Assembly (NCBI GenBank): GCA_002500925.1 | Contig: DLTN01000006.1 | Location: 15,303-28,227, forward strand | Origin: Gemmatimonadales bacterium UBA7835 | GTDB lineage: Bacteria; Gemmatimonadota; Gemmatimonadetes; Longimicrobiales; Gaopeijiaceae | Direction of reading: 5' to 3' | Length of the DNA: 12,925 nucleotides | Shown here: positions 7,672-12,925 of the stretch, one piece after another | Layout of the letters: each line of letters starts with the position of its first letter | How positions within the stretch are numbered: the first letter of the stretch is position 1 | Position numbers and translations under genes: made by a program | The notes under the pieces: model-generated | What the model saw: the letters and a program-made list of their open reading frames with translations, nothing else | Databases searched by the model: none | Told to the model about the DNA's origin: nothing

Positions 7672-8349
7672 ATGGTCATTACCAATCATCTCAAGATCGT
7701 GGGCGTGGTTCCCGCGTCAGGAGCGTCCCAACGAATGGGCCGCGACAAAGCATTATTGGAACTCGAAGGGCGAACCTTTGTGCAGCGGGCGGTAGACGCT
7801 CTGCGGTCCGGAGGCTGCGACGATATCATCGTGGTTGTCCCCGAAGTTCCGACGACCATTAGGGCTGCTGCACTCGATACCGACGCCCGCGTTTTGACGA
7901 ATCCAGATCCTGGTGAGGGGCCCATAACCTCTATGCGTGTCGCAATTGGGCATTTGGATGATTCCGCAGACGCTATCGCCTGGCTTCCTGTCGACTTCCC
8001 GCTCGTCCGTGGAGAGATGGTCCGACGACTCTGCGACCTCGCCAGGAGGACTCTCGCACCGCTAACTCTTCCGGTCCACGAGTATTTCATCGAGGATGTG
8101 AGGCATGAGAAAAGAGGACACCCCGCTATCTTCTCGCGTGAACTCTTCTCTGAGTTGCGTGATCCTACTCTGCAGGGAGGAGCCCGAACAGTCGTGCATC
8201 GCCACCTAGAACATGCCGCAATCGAGGTGTTCCGTGACCCTCGAGTTGCCACCGACGTAGACACGCCCTCTGCCTATGAGGCGGTGCAAGCGGGCCGGAC
8301 ACCATACAAAGACCAGCCACCTCAGACTAAGGTGGAAAAATACCCTTGA
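7672..8349 (+). CDS. MocA-like molybdenum cofactor nucleotidyltransferase
   Basis: A probable NTP:molybdopterin transferase, most likely making molybdopterin cytosine dinucleotide for xanthine-oxidase-family enzymes. The N-terminal nucleotide-binding motif is PASGASQRMGRDKALL (residues 14-29), a variant of the LAAGxSxRMGxxK signature. The metal-binding Asp is D108 in WLPVDFPLV. RGHPAIF (148-154) and DVDTPSAYEAV (195-205) are typical of the MocA side of the family. CTP rather than GTP as substrate is inferred from these and from the XdhC-family neighbours; PASG is intermediate between the usual CTP- and GTP-type motifs. No clear Shine-Dalgarno precedes ATG 7672. The start lies 21 bases after the fadJ-like stop, and the stop overlaps the next start as TTGA. 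The hydrophilic tail after about residue 208 looks unstructured. Family secure; nucleotide specificity uncertain. Confidence 0.82.
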   Translation: MVITNHLKIVGVVPASGASQRMGRDKALLELEGRTFVQRAVDALRSGGCDDIIVVVPEVPTTIRAAALDTDARVLTNPDPGEGPITSMRVAIGHLDDSADAIAWLPVDFPLVRGEMVRRLCDLARRTLAPLTLPVHEYFIEDVRHEKRGHPAIFSRELFSELRDPTLQGGARTVVHRHLEHAAIEVFRDPRVATDVDTPSAYEAVQAGRTPYKDQPPQTKVEKYP

Positions 8350-9263
8350 GCACCTCGGACGCAGCTTCGCCGGATACCTTGGGCCCTTTCGAGGTCTCAC
8401 AATTAATGCTTGCTGCTGCAGCTAATGGTGGTAGCGCTGCATCCGGTACCCTCGTCGGCGTATCGGACCACAACTTGATCGGTGGACGTATCGCTCTCGT
8501 ATGTAACCCTGGGGATGCGCTGTCACGACGGGGAGCTCTCGGGCCGACCCAACTGAATGAAGCGGGGTTCGCAGAGCTCATGGTGGCAATCGATGACACA
8601 CGTGCGAAGGACGGAATAAGAACACTCGAAGTGAACAACGAGAAATTCGAATTTTATGTCGAAATCCGTCGCCCTATCCGTGAACTCGTAGTGGTCGGTG
8701 CCGGGCACGTGGCGCAGCCTATGGCACACATAGGAGCCTTGCTCGGCTACCAAGTCACCGTCCTCGACGACCGACCAGATTTCGCTACTCGTGAGCGGTT
8801 CCCAGATGCCAAACGTCTGGTGCGCGCCGACTTCGCGGACCCATTTGCAGAAGTAACACTCCACGAACGGTCCTTCCTCATACTCGTCACACGTGGGCAC
8901 AAGTACGACTATGAATGTCTGATACGTGCTCTGAGGACAAACCCACGTCCTGCCTACATCGGAATGATCGGAAGTCGCAGAAGGGTACGCGCAACTTATC
9001 TTCAGCTTCTCGAGGAGGGTATCGATCGAGAACTTCTCGCGAGTATCCATGCCCCGGTCGGCCTCGATATTGGGGCTGAAACCCCCGAGGAGATTGCAGT
9101 ATCCGTTGCAGCAGAATTGGTAATGCTGGACCGCGGAGGCAGTGGGTCCTCACTTAGGGATCTAGAACGAGTTACAAAACGCTTCTTCAGGGATCCGAAT
9201 CTCAGTCAGGGCGACAACAAGGGCGGGCGGCACGAAGGAAAATTCAACGAAAGGGACACATGA
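8346..9263 (+). CDS. XdhC-family protein with intact Rossmann domain and degenerate N-terminal domain
   Basis: XdhC-type proteins bind molybdopterin cofactor, promote its sulfuration and insert it into xanthine dehydrogenase-like enzymes. The start is TTG 8346, in the overlap TTGA with the preceding stop; AAGGTGG (8329-8335) is the likely ribosome site. The C-terminal XdhC Rossmann domain is canonical: IRELVVVGAGHVAQP (111-125), LDDRPDF (140-146), RGHKYDYECL (183-192), YIGMIGSRRR (204-213) and HAPVGLDIGAETPEEIA (235-251). The N-terminal region (about 15-108) has the size and ending (IRTLEV…FEFYVEI) of an XdhC/CoxI N-domain but lacks GSTPR and GGGC. Those motifs are present in the next gene, so the two probably act together. 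The C-terminal 30 residues are polar. The ATGA overlap couples it to the next gene. Confidence 0.88.
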   Translation: MSTSDAASPDTLGPFEVSQLMLAAAANGGSAASGTLVGVSDHNLIGGRIALVCNPGDALSRRGALGPTQLNEAGFAELMVAIDDTRAKDGIRTLEVNNEKFEFYVEIRRPIRELVVVGAGHVAQPMAHIGALLGYQVTVLDDRPDFATRERFPDAKRLVRADFADPFAEVTLHERSFLILVTRGHKYDYECLIRALRTNPRPAYIGMIGSRRRVRATYLQLLEEGIDRELLASIHAPVGLDIGAETPEEIAVSVAAELVMLDRGGSGSSLRDLERVTKRFFRDPNLSQGDNKGGRHEGKFNERDT

Positions 9264-9646
9264 CCTACGAAGACGACAAAACACTGGCCGAAGCGCTCAA
9301 GACAGCTCGAGAAGCAGGCCGAGCATGTGCACTAGCCACGATTGTCGGTACGCGAGGGTCAACACCGAGAAAAGTAGGAGCCCGAATGTTAGTTGATCCA
9401 ACAGAGGGCCTGACAGGAACAATAGGCGGCGGATGCGGAGAAGCTGAAGTGATTGAATCAGCGTATCGCGTCCTTAAGACCGGATTCGCTGAACGAGTTC
9501 GTGTCGACCTGACTGAAGACTTCACAACATGGAGTCCTGCTGTGTGCGGTGGGGTCATGGACGTGTTCGTAGAACCCGTGGCAGTCCAGACAGGTGACCA
9601 GAAACAACTATCTGAAGAGTCTCGGGCGCGAGCACCAGACCGGTGA
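9260..9646 (+). CDS. Stand-alone XdhC/CoxI N-terminal domain protein
   Basis: A 128-residue protein consisting of only the XdhC_CoxI domain, with its signatures intact: GTRGSTPRKVGARMLV (30-45), TIGGGCGEAEVIE (54-66) and, near the end, AVCGGVMDVFVEP (94-106) with Cys96. In characterised homologues this module binds molybdenum cofactor during sulfuration and insertion. It lacks the Rossmann domain, which the upstream gene supplies. The ATG 9260 overlaps the preceding TGA (ATGA), with AAAGGGA at about 9249-9255 as ribosome site. The stop TGA overlaps the next GTG start. The last 20 residues are charged and probably disordered. Complementation with the upstream protein as a split XdhC is inferred from the domain content. 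Confidence 0.87.
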   Translation: MTYEDDKTLAEALKTAREAGRACALATIVGTRGSTPRKVGARMLVDPTEGLTGTIGGGCGEAEVIESAYRVLKTGFAERVRVDLTEDFTTWSPAVCGGVMDVFVEPVAVQTGDQKQLSEESRARAPDR

Positions 9647-10182
9647 ATGCCAACCCACGGGTTGCAATCCACTACAAGCGCCCTCCGGACCGTGTCCGTA
9701 TCTACGACCAAAGGATCGTTCACGAAGAAACCGATGTAATCGTGACGTTATCTCAGCCGATCGAATCTGAAGTCACGATGCGGCACGATGGCAATATTAT
9801 GCTTGAGCAAGGTTCGCTCGCACTTTGGTTCACCTTCCCAAACGTATGGCATGATATCGGGCTCTTTCACAGAGCTGATCGGACGTTCACGGGACTGTAC
9901 GCAAACATTCTAACGCCCCCGATAATTGACGGCCCCATATGGCACACTACAGATCTGTTCCTAGACGTGTGGCAGACACCAGAGGGAGAAATTCTGCTTC
10001 TAGATGAAAACGAGTTCGCGGATGCCAAAAAGATGGGACTGATAGACCTTGAGACAGCCAACCGAGCTTGGGAAGAAAGTCAAAGGATCCTTTCCGACGC
10101 CGCCCTGGGGGTTTGGCCCCCGAACTGCGTCCGAGAATGGAGCCTAGAACGAGCTCTAACGAGGTTAGGTGATGACCTCTGA
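9643..10182 (+). CDS. DUF402 protein (FomD/Ntdp-like putative nucleotide phosphohydrolase)
   Basis: A 179-residue DUF402 protein. The diagnostic part is GLYANILTPPIIDGP (84-98) followed by DLFLDVWQTPEG (104-115) and LLLDENEFADAKKMGLID (118-135), with Y86, N88, D104, D108, D121 and E124 as likely metal or phosphate ligands by family resemblance. Characterised relatives are nucleoside tri/diphosphate phosphatases of Firmicutes and FomD of fosfomycin biosynthesis, which hydrolyses a CMP-phosphonate conjugate. GTG 9643 overlaps the preceding stop as GTGA, making this the fourth translationally coupled gene of the cassette. Its placement with a molybdopterin nucleotidyltransferase suggests a substrate that is a nucleotide conjugate, but this is inference. 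It ends 115 bases from a convergent gene. Family assignment is good; substrate unknown. Confidence 0.85.
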   Translation: MNANPRVAIHYKRPPDRVRIYDQRIVHEETDVIVTLSQPIESEVTMRHDGNIMLEQGSLALWFTFPNVWHDIGLFHRADRTFTGLYANILTPPIIDGPIWHTTDLFLDVWQTPEGEILLLDENEFADAKKMGLIDLETANRAWEESQRILSDAALGVWPPNCVREWSLERALTRLGDDL

Positions 10183-10218
10183 GCACAACCCACAGAACCG
10201 TCCAGACATCCTCTCCTC

Positions 10219-10257
10219 CATCACTCTCTCAGATGGACCGAGTCTGAGTCTCTGATG
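10219..10257. terminator. Imperfect hairpin between convergent genes
   Basis: CATCA (10219-10223) pairs with TGATG (10253-10257) and CTCAGA (10228-10233) pairs with TCTGAG (10243-10248), separated by a 4x4 internal loop. It sits between the + strand DUF402 gene and the - strand dsbA-like gene, where a bidirectional terminator would be expected. No T-tract follows on either strand, so the role is only suggested by position. Confidence 0.3.
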
Positions 10258-10297
10258 TCCGCCAAGAGAAACCCAGCCTCTTCAGTCGCGCACGTGA

Positions 10298-11041
10298 TTA
10301 GTTGGAGCCGTCCTCCGACTCCGTCATTTGATTGATCGCCACTGAGATGCTCTGGAAATCGTTAGCGTTCAACCGGCGTAGCTCACCGTTCGCATTGACC
10401 ATTACCGTGGGGGTCCCATTGACCCCCATGCGAGCACCTAGCTCCATGTTAGCTGTAACCACGTCAGCATATTTTTCACTGTTGAGACATGCTTCAAACG
10501 CCGCTCCATCCAGTCCGACCTCCTCGGCGTAATCCTCGAAGGCACTGGCCGGCATAGTTGCGGCCGCCCAGCGGGATTGGTTCCGAAAGAGCGTCTCATG
10601 GTATTCCCAGTAACTGTCCTGTTCCCCGGAGCAGCGTGCAGCGCGTGCCGCCAAAAATGCATTGGGGTGAATCGAAATCAGCGGAAAGTCGTAGTAGACG
10701 AACTTCACTTCCCCCGAGGCCACCAAGGTCCCCTCGAGTTGAGGCTTGACCGACAATGCAAACGCCCCACAACCCGGGCACTGGTAGTCTCCGAACTCGA
10801 CCACTGTGACTTGAGCTTCTGGGTCCCCCAGTGTCACGCCCTGCGCTAGTTCGACGAGAGCTTCATCATCAGCCAAATCAAGCTCGACCGGCGCAGTCAC
10901 AGCTGAGCTGAGCACGCTATTTCCAACATTGAATCCCACCACACCAATACCGATGACAACAACGGCACCGAAGATGTAATAGAAACGCTTCATATCGGAC
11001 TGTGTTTCGCGGGCAATCCGCCGGTCTTCGCCTCTAGACAC
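10298..11041 (-). CDS. Membrane-anchored DsbA-family thioredoxin-like disulfide oxidoreductase
   Basis: A Thioredoxin_4/DsbA-type protein (247 residues) expected to act on cysteines of exported proteins. The N-terminus is cytoplasmic and basic, with one membrane segment at about 20-40. The thioredoxin fold starts at VTVVEFGDYQCPGC, with active-site CPGC at 88-91, and the cis-proline loop is GTPTV (209-213, Pro211). Two further cysteines, C137 (AARCSGEQ) and C185 (FEACLNSE), occupy positions that form a second, structural disulfide in BdbD-like relatives. The start is GTG 11041, supported by a strong Shine-Dalgarno; a later ATG at 10993 (Met17) lacks one. A DsbB/VKOR partner is not in the window. 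The gene is the last of the minus-strand block but 157 bases from the preceding HAD gene, so it may have its own promoter. Confidence 0.9.
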   Translation of the reverse strand: MSRGEDRRIARETQSDMKRFYYIFGAVVVIGIGVVGFNVGNSVLSSAVTAPVELDLADDEALVELAQGVTLGDPEAQVTVVEFGDYQCPGCGAFALSVKPQLEGTLVASGEVKFVYYDFPLISIHPNAFLAARAARCSGEQDSYWEYHETLFRNQSRWAAATMPASAFEDYAEEVGLDGAAFEACLNSEKYADVVTANMELGARMGVNGTPTVMVNANGELRRLNANDFQSISVAINQMTESEDGSN

Positions 11042-11046
11042 GTTTT

Positions 11047-11054
11047 ACTCCTTT
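11047..11054 (-). promoter_or_regulatory. Strong Shine-Dalgarno that fixes the GTG start of the dsbA-like gene
   Basis: Read on the minus strand the site is AAAGGAGT, five bases before the GTG at 11041. It is one of the best ribosome sites in the window and decides in favour of GTG over the internal ATG at 10993. Confidence 0.8.
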
Positions 11055-11086
11055 GAGAGACTCGGCAGTCGGGCCGGTCAAGTGAT

Positions 11087-11108
11087 CTCCAACCCTATCG
11101 AGTTGGAG
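11087..11108. repeat. Perfect 7-base inverted repeat upstream of the dsbA-like gene
   Basis: CTCCAAC (11087-11093) and GTTGGAG (11102-11108) form a perfect inverted repeat with an 8-base spacer. It lies 46-67 bases upstream of the dsbA-like start codon, in the 157-base gap after the HAD gene. It could be an operator for a dimeric regulator or a small RNA hairpin. A second hairpin, TCCTGC-N6-GCAGGA (11140-11157), lies closer to the HAD stop codon and may help terminate that transcript, although no T-tract follows it. I see no convincing promoter pair around either. Confidence 0.5.
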
Positions 11109-11198
11109 CCTGCCTAATGAACTACGCGCAACAAGATGTTCCTGCTTCATGGCAGGATCAAGGAACCCTGCATTGGTTGCTCTTGCCGGCAGGATACT

Positions 11199-11882
11199 CT
11201 ACTGGAGAAGAAGATCTAAGACAGCCGATGTCGAGGATAGATCTTCCAACAAATAATCGGGCCTGCAGGCTCTAAGTTCCTCTAGCGAAAAAGATCCAGT
11301 TGCCACGGCCATCGTCTTTGTCCCACCCACTTGCCCACACTGTACATCGCGTGGCGTGTCTCCCACCACAACCGCTTTCTCACTTGTAACGGTCTCACCC
11401 CAAATGTCACGAGCTCTAGCTACCGCGATTGCTGGGAGCTCATCCCGGTTCATGTGATCCGAACCATAGCTCCCGAAATCAAACCATTCCCACAGGTCTC
11501 CTGAGGCGAGCTTGAGCCTGGCGCCCCCAACCACGTTTCCAGTCAGTAGGCCTAACCCGACATCATCATGTCTGGAAAGCGCACTCAAAAGCTCTTTTAC
11601 ACCAGGCAAGACCCTGACAGGGTTCCTTGGAAGCCGAGTCTCCAGATAACCCAAGTAACGATTAAAAAGCTCCTCAAGCCCACCCTCAATTTCGTTCTCG
11701 GGCGTTCCGGTGCTCTTGAGGAGTTCACGAACTATCTGAGGATCGGTCTTTCCAGCGAAGCTCACATTCTCAAAATCACCGGCAGTACCGTAGACCTCGT
11801 GCATTGCATCTACAAAAGAACTCTTGGCGGGACCTCCTGATACCAGGGTCCCGTCTATATCAAAAAGGATGATCCGATGCAT
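11199..11882 (-). CDS. HAD-superfamily hydrolase, phosphoglycolate phosphatase-like
   Basis: A 227-residue haloacid dehalogenase-fold phosphatase. Motif I is ILFDIDGTL with nucleophile D8 and general acid D10. Motif II is LLTGN with T114. Motif IV is VVVGDTPRDV with D175 and D179. The usual motif III Lys is not obvious; an Arg in the RDELPAIAVARAR stretch (146-158) may take its place. Residues about 15-90 form a helical cap of C1 type, as in phosphoglycolate phosphatase and beta-phosphoglucomutase relatives. GNVVGGARLKLASGDLWEWF (115-134) is characteristic of a Gph-like subgroup. The ATG at 11882 follows the upstream dehydratase stop by 53 bases on the same strand, so they may share a transcript. 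No clear Shine-Dalgarno is seen. The substrate is not determined by sequence. Confidence 0.87.
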   Translation of the reverse strand: MHRIILFDIDGTLVSGGPAKSSFVDAMHEVYGTAGDFENVSFAGKTDPQIVRELLKSTGTPENEIEGGLEELFNRYLGYLETRLPRNPVRVLPGVKELLSALSRHDDVGLGLLTGNVVGGARLKLASGDLWEWFDFGSYGSDHMNRDELPAIAVARARDIWGETVTSEKAVVVGDTPRDVQCGQVGGTKTMAVATGSFSLEELRACRPDYLLEDLSSTSAVLDLLLQ

Positions 11883-11935
11883 TGTCTTAGAGACGAGAGC
11901 CTATGGGCAGATTATTGAGAAGGGCACACTCAAAA

Positions 11936-12898
11936 CTAGGTAGCCCCTAAGGGCGCAGCCGGGCACTCAGCACATTCCGCCAGCATTCCGAGGTTCCCCC
12001 CCGAGATCACCGCCGCAACTCTTCCACCCTCACACTTCACTCGACCGGAGAGGAGAGCTGCGGTGGTCGCGGCGCCACTAAACTCCACAACAAGTTTGTG
12101 CTTGTGCACTAGCATCCTCGCTGCATCACGAATCGATTCGTCATCGACGGTTACCACATCATCCATAAGGTCGTTTGCATGTTCGAATGTGAGCTGGCCC
12201 GCAATGACCGGCTTGAGTCCGTCGGCAATGGTTTCGACCTTAGGAAGCAAAATGGGCGATCCATTGTCGAGAGCGCGTCGCATTGATGCCGCGCCCTCGG
12301 GCTCTACTCCAATCACCCTGGCCGAAGGAAGAATTCGCTTCACCGCCGCTGCAACGCCGCTCGCAAGACCACCTCCACCAATTGGTGCGAGTACCATGTC
12401 GACGTCCTCCCAGCCACGAGCGATCTCGAGACCAACGGTCCCCTGGCCAGCGATGATATGACGGTGATCAAATGGAGGGACGATGATGAGGCCCTCCTCC
12501 TCCGCGATAATTTCAGCACGTTGCATCCGCTCGACCGAGGTCGTGCCCTCGAACACTATTTCTGCACCGAGCCGCTCTGCTCCATCACGCTTCACCTGTG
12601 GAGCATCAGTCGGCATGACCACCACGACACGGACGGCGCGCAACTTACCCGCAAGAGCTACCGCCTGTGCATGATTACCAGATGAATAGGTGATGATTCC
12701 GTTGGCGACCTGATCATCAGAAAGCTGCGAGACGAAGTTGTACGCACCACGGATCTTGAATGAGCCGGTTCTCTGCAGGTTCTCACATTTTAATCGGACC
12801 TGGGCGCCGACCTTCTCCGACAGGACGTCGGCAGGAATTAGCGGAGTAGGTACGATGATCCCATTGAGCCTTTTGGCCGCTGACTCAATCTCGGTCAA
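11936..12898 (-). CDS. Threonine/serine ammonia-lyase-like PLP enzyme (start uncertain)
   Basis: A fold-type II PLP enzyme that most likely deaminates threonine to 2-oxobutanoate or serine to pyruvate. The PLP lysine is K48 in TGSFKIRGAYNF. SSGNHAQAVA (72-81), the phosphate-binding GGGGLASG (174-181), GVEPEGAASM (197-206), TIADGLKP (223-230) and VISGGN (297-302) are all canonical. At 320 residues it has no C-terminal ACT domain, so it resembles catabolic TdcB or serine racemase and not the feedback-controlled biosynthetic IlvA. The position matching the Mg-binding Asp of serine racemase appears to be Ser205, which favours a dehydratase. The given start is TTG 12898. The frame stays open to the window edge (…GLVGLTEIES), so the true start could be beyond base 12925. 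Confidence 0.9.
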   Translation of the reverse strand: MTEIESAAKRLNGIIVPTPLIPADVLSEKVGAQVRLKCENLQRTGSFKIRGAYNFVSQLSDDQVANGIITYSSGNHAQAVALAGKLRAVRVVVVMPTDAPQVKRDGAERLGAEIVFEGTTSVERMQRAEIIAEEEGLIIVPPFDHRHIIAGQGTVGLEIARGWEDVDMVLAPIGGGGLASGVAAAVKRILPSARVIGVEPEGAASMRRALDNGSPILLPKVETIADGLKPVIAGQLTFEHANDLMDDVVTVDDESIRDAARMLVHKHKLVVEFSGAATTAALLSGRVKCEGGRVAAVISGGNLGMLAECAECPAAPLGAT

Positions 12899-12925
12899 CC
12901 CAACCAGACCCCTGCCTTGTAATAC

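Noticed and set aside
7686..8264. Long open frame (192 codons) on the minus strand opposite the mocA-like gene
   Set aside because: Low-complexity Ser/Arg/Thr composition typical of the antisense of a GC-rich codon pattern; the + strand gene has clear family motifs.
8523..9050. Open frame of 175 codons on the minus strand opposite the first xdhC-like gene
   Set aside because: No recognisable motif and fully inside a gene with canonical XdhC signatures; treated as a shadow.
9260..9646. Possibility that the small xdhC-like gene is a frameshifted fragment of a larger XdhC
   Set aside because: It has its own Shine-Dalgarno, overlaps both neighbours by exact NTGA junctions and has a complete domain; the Rossmann part lies upstream, not downstream, so a simple frameshift cannot explain it.
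1..12925. Mobile elements, CRISPR arrays, tRNA or rRNA genes
   Set aside because: No transposase or integrase, no spaced repeat series, and no cloverleaf-like sequence was seen in any gap on either strand by eye.

Overview
The window looks like chromosomal DNA of a Gram-negative-type, probably marine or environmental bacterium of intermediate GC (mid-50s percent by eye). The M23 peptidase with its 'SRVHP…PHLGID' style active-site region and the short lipoprotein with a regulatory beta-sandwich resemble proteins of Gemmatimonadota and neighbouring phyla. That affiliation is an impression from protein style, not a computed placement. About half of the genes appear to start with GTG or TTG. There are no rRNA or tRNA genes, CRISPR arrays or insertion sequences, and no gene-free stretch reaches 300 bases.

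Layout, left to right. The first 558 bases are the C-terminal half of an MFS transporter. Then comes a core-metabolism block on the + strand: accA (acetyl-CoA carboxylase carboxyltransferase alpha) overlapping metG (methionyl-tRNA synthetase), a membrane-anchored M23 LytM-type peptidase, and a lipoprotein of unknown function ending at a strong intrinsic terminator (5326-5363).

A second + strand unit follows: a FadJ/FadB-type enoyl-CoA hydratase/3-hydroxyacyl-CoA dehydrogenase and, 21 bases later, a four-gene cassette in which every junction is a 4-base NTGA overlap (TTGA, ATGA, GTGA). The cassette encodes a MocA-like molybdenum-cofactor nucleotidyltransferase, an XdhC-type Rossmann protein with a degenerate N-terminal domain, a stand-alone canonical XdhC N-terminal domain, and a DUF402 (FomD/Ntdp-like) putative phosphohydrolase. 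This looks like a maturation set for a xanthine dehydrogenase/CO dehydrogenase-type molybdenum hydroxylase, but no hydroxylase gene is in the window. The DUF402 partner is the most interesting part: characterised FomD hydrolyses CMP-phosphonate conjugates, and MocA makes a CMP-type conjugate of molybdopterin, so a nucleotidylation/hydrolysis pair is conceivable.

The last 2.6 kb is on the minus strand and converges on the cassette: a threonine/serine dehydratase-like PLP enzyme (start near or beyond the window edge), a HAD phosphatase, and a membrane-anchored DsbA-type thioredoxin with a strong Shine-Dalgarno sequence and an upstream inverted repeat.
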